Source: Nostoc sp. 'Peltigera membranacea cyanobiont' N6 (GTDB taxonomy: Bacteria; Cyanobacteriota; Cyanobacteriia; Cyanobacteriales; Nostocaceae). From it: DNA of 64,000 nucleotides. Made by a program: the position numbers and the translations under genes. The notes below the pieces were generated by a model. It was not told the DNA's origin. It saw nothing but the letters and a program-made list of their open reading frames with translations, and did no database searches. The DNA lies in contig NZ_CP026681.1 of the NCBI RefSeq assembly GCF_002949735.1, positions 7,656,501 through 7,720,500 on the forward strand, given 5' to 3'. Below are positions 41,505 through 49,375 of this stretch, in pieces. Numbering within the stretch: the stretch's first letter is position 1; every line of letters begins with the position of its first letter.

Positions 41505-42548
41505 ATGTCTCAAAAAAACGAAACACTTAGCCTTTTCTTAGCCGTTGTCATCACCATTGGTTTAATCTTTAGTGGTTTATGGTTTTTTATGGAACGGTGG
41601 GCGCAACTAAATGGAACTGTCGCTAAACCTTCGGGGACTGGTAACACAGATAACTCCGTAAACAAGTTTGCCAGTAAATGTAACGTGCCCAACCTCCCAG
41701 AAGGGACATTCAATTATGGTGGTAGCACAACCTGGGCACCCATCCGTAAAGATGTAGACTCTGTACTAGAAAGCCAGTGTCCCCGGTTTATTTTACGCTA
41801 TACTCAGCCGCCATCAGGTAAAGCAGGATCTGGAACTGGACTGCGGATGTTAATAGACAATCAACTAGCTTTTTCTCAATCTTCTCGTTCAGTAAAGGCT
41901 GAAGAAAATGCCGAAGCGAAACAAAAAGGATTTAGTTTAAAAGAAATTCCAGTGGCGATTGATGGAATTGCGATCGCAGTTAACCACAATCTCAACATCC
42001 CTGGTTTAACTGTGGCTCAACTCAAAGACATCTACACTGGTAAAATTACTAATTGGCAACAGGCGGGTGGCCCAAATTTACCAATTAAAGCTTACTCCCG
42101 TAGCAAAGAAGCCGGGGGTACAGTAGAATTCTTTCTCGAAAATGTTCTAAATAAAGAAAATTTTGGTAACAATGTAAGTTATGTTGACACGACAACTGAA
42201 GCAGTACGAAAAGTAGCTGCAAATCCTGGGGGAATTTACTATGCTTCTGCCCCAGAAGTGGTACCTCAATGTATTATTAAATCCCTACCACTGGGGCGCA
42301 CAAGCAGTCAATTGGTGCCTCCTTACCAAGAACCGTTTGTACCTCCATCTCAATGTCCCAACAAACGTAATCAATTGAATAGTCAAGCGTTTCGTAGTGG
42401 AGACTATGCAATTACCCGCAACTTATTTGTAATTGTTAAACAGAATGGTCAAACAGATCAGGAAGCTGGCGTTGCTTATGCAAATTGGCTGCTGACACCT
42501 CAGAGTCAAGAATTAATCGAAAAGACTGGATTTGTCAGAATTAAATGA
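41505..42548 (+). CDS. PstS-like phosphate-type substrate-binding protein, membrane-anchored
   Basis: A 347-residue extracytoplasmic binding protein of the PBP type-2 (PstS-like) superfamily. The N-terminus MSQKNETLSLFLAVVITIGL, then IFSGLWFFMERW, is an uncleaved-looking membrane anchor without a lipobox. The domain (about 60-347) starts with GTFNYGGSTTWAPIRKDVDS. Characteristic blocks follow: GSGTGLRMLIDNQLAFSQSS (binding site and helix), QIKDIYTGKITNWQQAGG-like (LKDIYTGKITNWQQAGGPNL) and GGTVEFFLENVL. No PstC, PstA or PstB genes are present nearby. It closely resembles the gene at 44283 in organisation, so one arose by duplication. The ligand is not certain. Confidence 0.88.
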   Translation: MSQKNETLSLFLAVVITIGLIFSGLWFFMERWAQLNGTVAKPSGTGNTDNSVNKFASKCNVPNLPEGTFNYGGSTTWAPIRKDVDSVLESQCPRFILRYTQPPSGKAGSGTGLRMLIDNQLAFSQSSRSVKAEENAEAKQKGFSLKEIPVAIDGIAIAVNHNLNIPGLTVAQLKDIYTGKITNWQQAGGPNLPIKAYSRSKEAGGTVEFFLENVLNKENFGNNVSYVDTTTEAVRKVAANPGGIYYASAPEVVPQCIIKSLPLGRTSSQLVPPYQEPFVPPSQCPNKRNQLNSQAFRSGDYAITRNLFVIVKQNGQTDQEAGVAYANWLLTPQSQELIEKTGFVRIK

Positions 42549-42600
42549 ACTTAGCCAAATAATTAAATAACAAACATTTTTATTTTATTCAAATTTTTTC

Positions 42601-43998
42601 ATGTCACAGAAGAATGAAACCAAAATTTTAGCCTTAGCTCTGTTGCTGACAGTTGGAATAGTTGGCGGTGGTGCGTGGTGGTTTACTCATGGTTTTGGAG
42701 CCAAAATTGGTAATACGATCGTTCCAGGTTCGGAAGCAGGCAACAATCTATCTCTACAAGATCGGATTAGTTTTGGGGAGAAAACTTTGACTCCAGGTGC
42801 TGTTTCTGCTGAAAAAAAAGAAGGAGTACAGGCGATCGCTGCTAAAAGTTACGATAAGGCGATCGCCAATTTCAGAGATGCCCTAAAACTCAACCCTAAC
42901 GATCCAGAAACACTAATTTTTCTTAACAATGCCCGCATCAGATCCAAGAGTTATACCATCGTGGCTTCTGTACCTTTTGGTACTGACCCCAATGCTGCTT
43001 TAGAAATTTTACGTGGCATCGCCCAAGCCCAAAATCAAGTTAATAGCTCTGGAGGAGTCAAAGGAGTGCCGTTGAGAGTAGGAATAGCTAACGACGACGA
43101 CAATCCAGAAATAGCCAAGCAAATCGCTTCCAGCCTAGTCACTAATTCAGAAGTATTAGGTGTAGTTGGGCCGAATACTAGCGATTCCACCTTGGCCGCA
43201 GGTACTATTTATAATTCTGGACAACTTGTAGCAATTTCCCCTACCAGCACATCTGTCAAAATTTCTAACTTTAGCCGCTACGTTTTTCGCACGGTTCCCA
43301 GTGATTTTATGGCTGCGAGAAGTTTAGCTAACTATATGGTGAGAACCTTGCAGAAAAAAAATGCTGTGGTTTTCTTTAATTCTCAGAGTAACTATAGCCA
43401 GTCTTTAAAGTCGGAGTTTGTTTCATCTGTTTCCTTAGAAGGTGGACAAGTATCCAGCGAATTTGACTTATCCAAGGCAGATTTTAGTGCGGCTAAAAGC
43501 GTAGAGCAGGCAACTAAGCAAGGTGCAGAAGTCTTGATGTTGGCTGCTAACACTCAAACTCTCGATAAAGCCCTACAAGTCGTTCAAATTAACCAGAAAC
43601 GATTAACTCTACTGGCAGGAGATGATGTTTACACCGCCAAAACTTTAGAAATTGGCAGAGAGCAAGCTGTGGGAATGGTATTGGCAGTTTCCTGGCATAT
43701 TGATGGCGATCGCAAATCAGATTTTCCCCAAAAATCTCGACAGTTATGGGGCGCTGATGTAAGTTGGCGAAGCGCCCTTAGCTATGATGCCACTGTAGCT
43801 TTAATTACTGCATTAAAACTCAATCCTACGAGGTCTGGAGTCCAACAAGCACTAGCGTCTTCTGACTTTTCTGCCACCGGTGCTTCTGGTACAATTCGGT
43901 TTTTAGCATCAGGCGATCGCAATGCGCCAGTCCAACTTGTAAAAATTGTTCCTGGTTCTCGCTCTGGCACTGGTTATGACTTTGAACCAGTCCGATAA
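42601..43998 (+). CDS. Anchored branched-chain amino-acid-type substrate-binding protein with TPR-like segment
   Basis: 465 residues. The N-terminal anchor (MSQKNETKILALALLLTVGI, then GGGAWWFTHG) resembles those of its neighbours. A TPR-like pair of helices follows at about 75-115 (YDKAIANFRDALKLNPNDPE). The rest is a periplasmic-binding protein of the Leu/Ile/Val type (PBP type-1, about 120-465) with VVGPNTSDSTLAAGTIYNSG, YVFRTVPSDFMAARSLANYM and GMVLAVSWH. No LivHMGF permease genes are adjacent. A binding protein joined to a TPR and held in the membrane is more consistent with sensing than with transport. It lies 52 bp after the preceding PstS-like gene. Confidence 0.86.
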   Translation: MSQKNETKILALALLLTVGIVGGGAWWFTHGFGAKIGNTIVPGSEAGNNLSLQDRISFGEKTLTPGAVSAEKKEGVQAIAAKSYDKAIANFRDALKLNPNDPETLIFLNNARIRSKSYTIVASVPFGTDPNAALEILRGIAQAQNQVNSSGGVKGVPLRVGIANDDDNPEIAKQIASSLVTNSEVLGVVGPNTSDSTLAAGTIYNSGQLVAISPTSTSVKISNFSRYVFRTVPSDFMAARSLANYMVRTLQKKNAVVFFNSQSNYSQSLKSEFVSSVSLEGGQVSSEFDLSKADFSAAKSVEQATKQGAEVLMLAANTQTLDKALQVVQINQKRLTLLAGDDVYTAKTLEIGREQAVGMVLAVSWHIDGDRKSDFPQKSRQLWGADVSWRSALSYDATVALITALKLNPTRSGVQQALASSDFSATGASGTIRFLASGDRNAPVQLVKIVPGSRSGTGYDFEPVR

Positions 43999-44282
43999 TT
44001 AGCAATAAAAATTAAAAATTAACCAATAGTTAACCTAAAAAAGCTCTCAAGATGAGAAATTGAGCTTCATAGGGAAAAATCTTAGTGTCAACTAGCAATT
44101 TATGCACTTATAGAGAAGTAACAGATAATTTAAAGGAAATTTATTATACCTCAAACCCTAAATTAATCAGAAGTTAGGATTTGTCATAATTCGCGAACAA
44201 AACACCCGTCCTCCCAATACAATCTCAAGTAGCAAGCACCTATCAAGTCAAGTACTTATATTGAATGGACACGCGGGTAACT
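43999..44282. other. spacer between receptor genes
   Basis: 284 bp, AT-rich. AAGCTC ... GAGCTT (about 44041-44067) is a short potential stem. No ORF, repeat or convincing promoter element was recognised. Confidence 0.35.
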
Positions 44283-45335
44283 ATGTCCCAAAAACAAAAA
44301 AATGAAATACCTATTCTTGTTTTATCCATCCTAATCACGGCCGGGCTAATAGCTGGCGGTTTTTGGTGGTTTAGTAGAAAGTCTGGTGTTGAGCTAAATA
44401 CAATCAATTCTGGTAGCACCAAAACTCCCCAAGTCAAATCAGAACAACCTACTAGCAATACTTTTACCTCAGTAAAAGATGTTCCTACAGGATTATTCAA
44501 TTACGGAGGCAGTACATCTTGGGCACCGATTCGATTGGTAGTCGATCCAGCAATTCAAGCGGCGCGACCAGAACTTCGCCTGCGTTATGTCGAACCCAGC
44601 AATACATCTCCTGGTTCTGGCACTGGTATCCAGTCACTGATAGACGGTCAACTAGCATTTGCCCAGTCCTCCCGACCAGTTCTAGATCGGGAACTAAGCC
44701 GTGCCCAGCAGCGCGGATTCAGTTTGAAACAAATTCCTGTGGCTATTGATGGTTTAGCAGTCGCAGTTAATCCTAACCTCAACATCGCAGGACTGACGGT
44801 AGACCAATTAAAGTCAATTTACACAGGTAAAATCAATAATTGGAGCCAGGTGGGTGGCCCCAATATCCCGATTAAGCCCTATTCCCGCCGCATTGCTGAT
44901 GGCGGTACTGTAGAACTTTTTGTCCAAGACATCTTGGGTGGTCAAGCTTTCAGCTCCAATGTGGAATTTATCTCCACAACCACCCAAGCCTTGCAAAAAT
45001 TGGCTGCTAGTTATGGTAGCATCTACTACGCTTCTGCCCCAGAGGTGATTCCTCAATGCTCAATCAAAGCCTTGCCGTTGGGGCGGACGCAAGGACAATA
45101 TATTCCTCCATACCAAGAACCTTCTGTCCTCCCGTCGGAATGTCCTGGTAAACGGAACAAATTGAACATTGATGCTTTCCAATCAGGAAAATACCCGATT
45201 ACCCGCAATCTGTTTGTGGTGGTCAAACAAAATAGTCAGACTGAGCAGCAAGCAGGTGTCGCTTACGCCAACTTACTGCTGACTGAGCAGGGACAGGAAC
45301 TGATTAGTCAAGCTGGGTTTGTCAAAATTCGCTGA
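44283..45335 (+). CDS. PstS-like substrate-binding protein, membrane-anchored (second copy)
   Basis: A 350-residue PBP type-2 protein, paralogous to the one at 41505-42548. I chose the ATG at 44283 (MSQKQKNEIPILVLSILITA), because it aligns with the MSQKNET start of the other two receptors; the frame is open from 44265. The anchor continues with GLIAGGFWWFSRKSG, then a Ser/Thr-rich linker. The domain shows GLFNYGGSTSWAPIRLVVDP, GSGTGIQSLIDGQLAFAQSS, KSIYTGKINNWSQVGGPN and ITRNLFVVVKQNSQTEQQAG. The 284-bp gap from the previous gene suggests it may have its own promoter. A bidirectional hairpin follows at 45356. Confidence 0.88.
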   Translation: MSQKQKNEIPILVLSILITAGLIAGGFWWFSRKSGVELNTINSGSTKTPQVKSEQPTSNTFTSVKDVPTGLFNYGGSTSWAPIRLVVDPAIQAARPELRLRYVEPSNTSPGSGTGIQSLIDGQLAFAQSSRPVLDRELSRAQQRGFSLKQIPVAIDGLAVAVNPNLNIAGLTVDQLKSIYTGKINNWSQVGGPNIPIKPYSRRIADGGTVELFVQDILGGQAFSSNVEFISTTTQALQKLAASYGSIYYASAPEVIPQCSIKALPLGRTQGQYIPPYQEPSVLPSECPGKRNKLNIDAFQSGKYPITRNLFVVVKQNSQTEQQAGVAYANLLLTEQGQELISQAGFVKIR

Positions 45336-45355
45336 CAAGAGCGATAGCAATTAGG

Positions 45356-45380
45356 CAGAGTGGCGGAAATCGCCGCTCTG
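45356..45380. terminator. Bidirectional hairpin between convergent genes
   Basis: CAGAGTGGCG (45356-45365) and CGCCGCTCTG (45371-45380) form a 10-bp stem with one G-U pair, 20 bp after the receptor gene stop and just before the convergent Crp-family stop. It lacks a strong T run. Confidence 0.5.
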
Positions 45381-45389
45381 AACTGTGCT

Positions 45390-46160
45390 TTAACCAGCTC
45401 TATTAATCGATTCTGCTGGCAAGCAAATTAGATTATCCCCTTGAGTGAGGATTAAGCCGCGTTGACGCAGCTTACCCATCAAGCGGGTGACGGTGACACG
45501 GGTCGAACCAATCGCGCTACCAATTTGGGCATGAGTAAGGGGAAAGGGCAGACAATAGCCGCGAATCACATCAGGATCGGTGTCGCTCATTGCTGGCTCT
45601 CCATATTCCTCAATTAACAATGTGAGAAATCCTAAGAGTCGGTCAATTGTGCGGCGTTGTCCTAAGGCACTCAGCCACAGCAGCTTACGCTGGTGCTGAT
45701 ACCTAAAGGCATCCATAACTTCACGACGGAAGTGAGGCCAATTGTCTAGATCGTGCCAGTACATCCACAGCACCGCAGTTTGGTCAACATGGGCGTAAGC
45801 CTGGAGTGTGAATGGCGACTGAGCAACAATTTCAAATGGCTGTCCCGCTCCCACAAAACCCAAGAACGCTTCTTCTGGGGTTCTGTTGATTCTTCGAGAC
45901 GTTAGCTGACTAGCTGTCGCACTAACTTGGGCGGTTCCTACCATGCGGATCGCACCCCTTTGCACCAAATATAGCAATCCAGGCCGGGCTGGAATACGCT
46001 CATCTTTGCTAAAGGTACGGCATCGATAGTGTTCTTGAGCCCAGTCAAGAATTCGTTGCCAAGTTAAAAAAGGCCGTGATGCCTCAGAAAAGGAGGATGG
46101 AGATTGCATAGGTAACAAAGAGCGTTTGGCTGAAGACAAAGACGTGATCAAAAGGTGCAA
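45390..46160 (-). CDS. Crp/Fnr-family transcriptional regulator
   Basis: A Crp/Fnr-type regulator. The open frame is 256 residues; the start may be the ATG at 46109 (MQSPSSFSEASRP), giving 239 residues. The N-terminal cyclic-nucleotide-type beta barrel is divergent (FSKDERIPARPGLLYLVQRG, AFLGFVGAGQPFEIV) and lacks the cAMP phosphate-binding signature. A long dimerisation helix and a C-terminal winged helix follow (LTHAQIGSAIGSTRVTVTRL, then MGKLRQRGLI). The recognition helix SxxxTRVTVTRLM is typical for binding Crp/NtcA-like palindromes. It is not NtcA itself by sequence. It lies opposite the receptor cluster (convergent) and divergent from the ArgRS-like gene, so regulatory links are only a guess. 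Confidence 0.88.
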   Translation of the reverse strand: MHLLITSLSSAKRSLLPMQSPSSFSEASRPFLTWQRILDWAQEHYRCRTFSKDERIPARPGLLYLVQRGAIRMVGTAQVSATASQLTSRRINRTPEEAFLGFVGAGQPFEIVAQSPFTLQAYAHVDQTAVLWMYWHDLDNWPHFRREVMDAFRYQHQRKLLWLSALGQRRTIDRLLGFLTLLIEEYGEPAMSDTDPDVIRGYCLPFPLTHAQIGSAIGSTRVTVTRLMGKLRQRGLILTQGDNLICLPAESINRAG

Positions 46161-46416
46161 GGAGTGTCTTTGTGTTGGCGAGGCTTAACGCCTAACAGCG
46201 CCAGCCAATCCAAAGAATAGAAAGCAAATTACTCTCTACTCTTTTGTTATACTTCCTACTGTACAATGATGGTAGTAAAGTTTACTTACTATTCATCGAT
46301 TATTCATCAAATTTTATCCTTCTCTCATTTTTCTTCATCTAAATTAAATTTATACCCCAAGATAGATGACAGAAAATTAACAAATATATCTTACACGATA
46401 ATTTAAATAATATTAC

Positions 46417-47349
46417 GTGCATTATAGATCGCCAGTTATCAAATATACGTCAATAAAACAGCTATTATACAGTTATATAATAAAGTTACTAAGCATTGAT
46501 ACTTACAAAACAGAATTTATATGCATAAAAGATAAAAAAGATTATCTATATAAAGATAGAGATAAGAATAAAATTTTATATATCTCAAGTGTGGCTTTGC
46601 GATTGTCAAAATCTCAGAATTGGAAAACTATGGAGCTTGCCAATGCGATCGCATCTGATTTCTTGAGGATTTGTGGTGACGTTTTTACCATCCAAATAGT
46701 TCCTCCTGGTTGGATACATTTTGAATTGACTCACTCGACCTTAGCGACTTGGTTACAAAGTCTTGCAGTCGGGAGTCTAGGAGAAGATGGGGAGCAAGGG
46801 AGCAGGGGGCAGGGAGCAAGGAGCAAGGAAGAAGAGTTTTCCCTTCTGCCCCCTGCACTCCGCACCTCTGCCTCTTTTCAATCCCCAATCCCCAATTCAT
46901 TGTTTGCTGTTCAGCACGCCCATGCACGTTGCTGTTCGCTAGTGTTGCTGGCTCACCGAGAGGGATTGATAAAACTTAGAGAACCAGTTCCAAATACTAG
47001 TCCAGCTTTTTGGGATGTTATCTCTCCGAACCCTCTACCTTGGCTAAACTGCGATCGAACACTAGGACTAAATCATCCAGATGAGCGTCGTCTGATTGGC
47101 GAGTTAATACAAGTAGTAGACAACATAGAGTGCCCTGATATTAGCGGTTCTGTAAAGTGGGAAAAAGTTGCGCTGAATTTGAGCCAAGCTTTTGAAAATT
47201 TTTGGTGTAATTGCCGGATTTGGGGTGAGGTAAAAATTACATCACCAGAACTAGCTCAAGCCAGACTCGGATTACTTATGGCTACTCAGTCAGTATTAAG
47301 ACATGTGCTAGAGGAAAAATTGGGTGTTTTTGCGCCCTTAGAGTTATAA
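46417..47349 (+). CDS. ArgRS-derived protein with DALR anticodon-binding domain, no catalytic core
   Basis: 310 residues. Residues about 50-115 (LSKSQNWKTMELANAIASDF ... IVPPGWIHFELTHSTLATWL) resemble the N-terminal additional domain of arginyl-tRNA synthetase. Residues about 165-310 form a DALR-type helical anticodon-binding domain (HARCCSLVLLAHREGLIKLR ... LGLLMATQSVLRHVLEEKLG). The class I catalytic domain (HIGH and KMSKS) that should lie between is absent. Residues about 120-163 are instead encoded by an inserted G/C-rich repeat. The start is GTG at 46417 in a very AT-rich leader; ATG 46631 (MELANAIASD) is an alternative. It probably binds tRNA or protein partners, but the function is unknown. 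Confidence 0.72.
   Translation: MHYRSPVIKYTSIKQLLYSYIIKLLSIDTYKTEFICIKDKKDYLYKDRDKNKILYISSVALRLSKSQNWKTMELANAIASDFLRICGDVFTIQIVPPGWIHFELTHSTLATWLQSLAVGSLGEDGEQGSRGQGARSKEEEFSLLPPALRTSASFQSPIPNSLFAVQHAHARCCSLVLLAHREGLIKLREPVPNTSPAFWDVISPNPLPWLNCDRTLGLNHPDERRLIGELIQVVDNIECPDISGSVKWEKVALNLSQAFENFWCNCRIWGEVKITSPELAQARLGLLMATQSVLRHVLEEKLGVFAPLEL
46774..46899. repeat. repeat inserted in frame into the ArgRS-like gene
   Basis: A G/A-rich half (GGGGAGCAAGGGAGCAGGGG and similar units) is followed by a C/T-rich half (CTTCTGCCCCCTGC ... AATCCCCAATCCCC). The halves are complementary in style and can form a hairpin. The insert keeps the frame and encodes a Gly/Ser/Gln-rich then Pro/Ser-rich linker (about residues 120-161). 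It is the same class as the mutS2 insert and the pepA-plsX spacer. Confidence 0.85.
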
Positions 47350-47384
47350 ATCGGTAATGTCGCTTAGGCAAAAATAAAAACTTT

Positions 47385-47390
47385 TATAAT
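47385..47390 (+). promoter_or_regulatory. possible -10 box TATAAT
   Basis: A perfect TATAAT lies 35 bp after the ArgRS-like stop, just upstream of a structured gene-free stretch. No good -35 (TTGACA) is seen 17 bp upstream, where the sequence is CGCTTAGGCAAAAATAAAAA. It could start the candidate RNA below. Confidence 0.35.
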
Positions 47391-47395
47391 AGCTA

Positions 47396-47495
47396 TTGAC
47401 TCAATGCATCACCTCAGCTACATTAGCAGGTGTGTGAGGAGCGAACCAGCTAGGACACCGAGACGAAACACGGCCAGTCGTTGGTGTCCTTTCTG
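47396..47495 (+). ncRNA. candidate structured small RNA
   Basis: A gene-free GC-richer stretch of about 100 nt. A nested hairpin uses CCTCA (47412-47416) with TGAGG (47435-47439) around GCTA (47417-47420) and TAGC (47424-47427). The unpaired region carries GTGTGTGAGGAGCGAACC. A final hairpin AGGACACC (47452-47459) with GGTGTCCT (47483-47490) is followed by TTCTGATTT. TATAAT lies just upstream. The complementary strand reads CGCTCCTCACACACC, which recalls the CTCCTCAC core of the cyanobacterial Yfr1 RNA, but the genomic context is not that of Yfr1. It may instead be a terminator region of the two convergent genes. Confidence 0.4.
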
Positions 47496-47529
47496 ATTTA
47501 TATGCTTCAGGCTCGGAAGAGTATCCTCA

Positions 47530-48399
47530 TTACAGCAAAAACTTTTCAATTGCTACTGCTGCTCCGTCTTCCTCTACACTAGGAGCTACCCACTTAGCGA
47601 TCGCTTGTACTCCTTCTGGTGCGTTGCCCATAGCTACACCAAGTCCAACAGACTCTAGCATTTCTACATCATTGAAGTTATCGCCAATCGCCATAACGTT
47701 GGCTATCTGTAATCCTAGCAACTCTTCGGCTAGGTAACGTACAGCAGTTCCTTTATTCACAGAGGCGTTAGTTGCTTCAAAAAAGGTAGCAACAGATGTT
47801 GTGAGATAAAGTTCAGCAGGTGTATATTGGCGGCGCAAATTCCCCAATAACCGATCGATTAAATCTACGTCATCAGACAAAGCGAGAATTTTTGTTGGTT
47901 CATTTGCTAAGGTTTGGCGCAAATCACCAACGGGAATTGGGGTAATACCAGAACGTTCTGCATAAATTTGGGTTTCTCTAGTCAACTCACGGACGTATAG
48001 TTGATCGTTGATGTAAAAGTGGACAGATAGGAGCGATCGCAACTCAGGCTGTTCAAAATAGTCGAGTAGCTGGTGGGCCATTTCCCTAGAAACAGCCCAA
48101 TGGCGATGAAGTTTTTGAGCGATCGGGTCTTGAATCCAGGCTCCCTGATAAGCCATTAATGGTAATGTAGAACCAATTTCTTGGTGAAAGCGCAAAGCTG
48201 AACGATACATTCTACCTGTAGCGATCGCCACTGGAATTCCTCGTGCTTGCGTTGCCACAATAGCTTGCTTTACACCTGCGCTGACGGTGTTAGAATGTCC
48301 TGCGATCGTGCCATCTATATCCAAAACTAGTAGTTTAATGTCTTTTGCAGCAGCCTGATGATTAGTAGATGCCAGATATGTAGCAGATGCTTTCTGCAT
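47530..48399 (-). CDS. HAD-superfamily Cof-type phosphatase
   Basis: A 289-residue soluble hydrolase of the HAD type IIB (Cof/YidA) group, which dephosphorylates small sugar phosphates or cofactors. Motif I is LVLDIDGTIAGHSN (about residues 25-38; nucleophile DxDGT). Motif II is AIATGRMYRS (about 58), motif III includes the lysine in NKGTAVRYLAEELLG (about 213), and motif IV is VMAIGDNFNDVEML (about 235), followed by GVAMGNAPEGVQAIA. The cap domain lies between motifs II and III. The first 20 residues before the domain are not conserved in style, so a later start is possible. The gene is convergent with the ArgRS-like gene across the structured spacer. Confidence 0.9.
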   Translation of the reverse strand: MQKASATYLASTNHQAAAKDIKLLVLDIDGTIAGHSNTVSAGVKQAIVATQARGIPVAIATGRMYRSALRFHQEIGSTLPLMAYQGAWIQDPIAQKLHRHWAVSREMAHQLLDYFEQPELRSLLSVHFYINDQLYVRELTRETQIYAERSGITPIPVGDLRQTLANEPTKILALSDDVDLIDRLLGNLRRQYTPAELYLTTSVATFFEATNASVNKGTAVRYLAEELLGLQIANVMAIGDNFNDVEMLESVGLGVAMGNAPEGVQAIAKWVAPSVEEDGAAVAIEKFLL

Positions 48400-48580
48400 A
48401 ATTTCCTAGATTTTAAGTTCCAGTAAGAGGTTAACAGGCTCTAGCGACTAGTGGGGAGTAGTAGACAAAATTGGGTTCTCTAGTCAACCCAATATACCTA
48501 CCGTGAGGATGTTGAATCACACAATTTTAGCTATGGTATCTTTTGAATATTGTTCAAAATTATGGCTAATAATCGCCATA

Positions 48581-48614
48581 AAAAATCCCGATTCTCGAAA
48601 AAATCGGGGTTTTT
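48581..48614 (-). terminator. Terminator of the PEP-CTERM gene
   Basis: AAAAATCCCGATT (48581-48593) pairs with AATCGGGGTTTTT (48602-48614), leaving a loop of eight, with T runs on both strands. It lies about 60 bp past the PEP-CTERM gene stop on the minus strand. Confidence 0.85.
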
Positions 48615-48676
48615 CATTTAAATTAGAGAGCCTGACTGTATAGATAGGATGGGAAAATCCACCTATTCAAAAAAGT

Positions 48677-49375
48677 CTATGAATTGGAAACCTTCAACCA
48701 GCTTTTTTTACGTTGTGACAACAAACAAAGCCCAGCAATTAAACCAACTCCAAGTGTGGCAGAGGGTTCAGGTACTGATTGGTAGTCATAAGTTACTTTG
48801 ATACCTGCTTTAGCATAAGTATCAATATAGGATCTCATGTTGCCCGATCCTGTAACTGCTGAGGTGGCTAGAGCGGAGAACAGGAAGTCTACGTTGCCAT
48901 TGCCAATAAAAGACTGCAAAAATTGGGTATTAGTGAAAGACTGGGTAGCAGATTGTGTGGCAGTTAAGTTAGAAACAGTCTTTCCAGATGTGCCACCATA
49001 ATCAGTGGTGCCGTCATATTTAGCAACTTGGTAACTGTAAGAATATTGAGGATTGAGCGCTAATAGAGACTGATTATTTAATCCTAAGCTGAATTGACTA
49101 GCAAGATTTACTGTCACCGGAGTAGGCGCTTGACTCCTGTTTTCAAAACCTGCATTTCCAAGTATATTGCCAGTAAATTCTATCGTTACACCCTGGAGTG
49201 TGCCTAGAGATGAGTTAAATTGCTGGACGCTTAAAGGTGCATCAATGATATCTGTCAAGTCGTAATTACTAGAACTAGTGTAAGAGAGAGAAGCTGCATT
49301 AGCTACTCCAGATGTTGCAACAATCCCTGCCAAAGTTGTAGCAGCAGCGAGAGTGTTCAATAGTTTTGTTGTCAT
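48677..49375 (-). CDS. PEP-CTERM sorting domain protein
   Basis: A 232-residue exported protein. From the ATG at 49375, the N-terminus MTTKLLNTLAAATTLAGIVA, then TSGVANAASL, is a signal peptide with a cleavage site after ANA; the frame is open to 49405, but that adds ten non-signal-like residues. The middle is rich in Ser, Thr, Asn and Gln with no domain I recognise. The C-terminus VPEPSATLGVGLIAGLCLLS followed by QRKKSW is the PEP-CTERM sorting signal, processed by an exosortase. Such proteins end up at the cell surface or in extracellular polysaccharide. No exosortase gene is in the window. A strong terminator follows. Confidence 0.88.
   Translation of the reverse strand: MTTKLLNTLAAATTLAGIVATSGVANAASLSYTSSSNYDLTDIIDAPLSVQQFNSSLGTLQGVTIEFTGNILGNAGFENRSQAPTPVTVNLASQFSLGLNNQSLLALNPQYSYSYQVAKYDGTTDYGGTSGKTVSNLTATQSATQSFTNTQFLQSFIGNGNVDFLFSALATSAVTGSGNMRSYIDTYAKAGIKVTYDYQSVPEPSATLGVGLIAGLCLLSQRKKSWLKVSNS

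Noticed and set aside
45390..46160. Assignment as NtcA
   Set aside because: The helix-turn-helix region and divergent beta-barrel do not match the highly conserved NtcA sequence.
46272..46285. GTA-N8-TAC, an NtcA-like box upstream of the Crp-family and ArgRS-like genes
   Set aside because: About fifteen such matches are expected by chance in 64 kb, and the distance to a TAN3T box (about 15 bp) does not fit the usual 22 bp.
47396..47495. tRNA or tmRNA gene
   Set aside because: There is no T-loop GTTCGA-type sequence, no acceptor stem and no cloverleaf; only hairpins.
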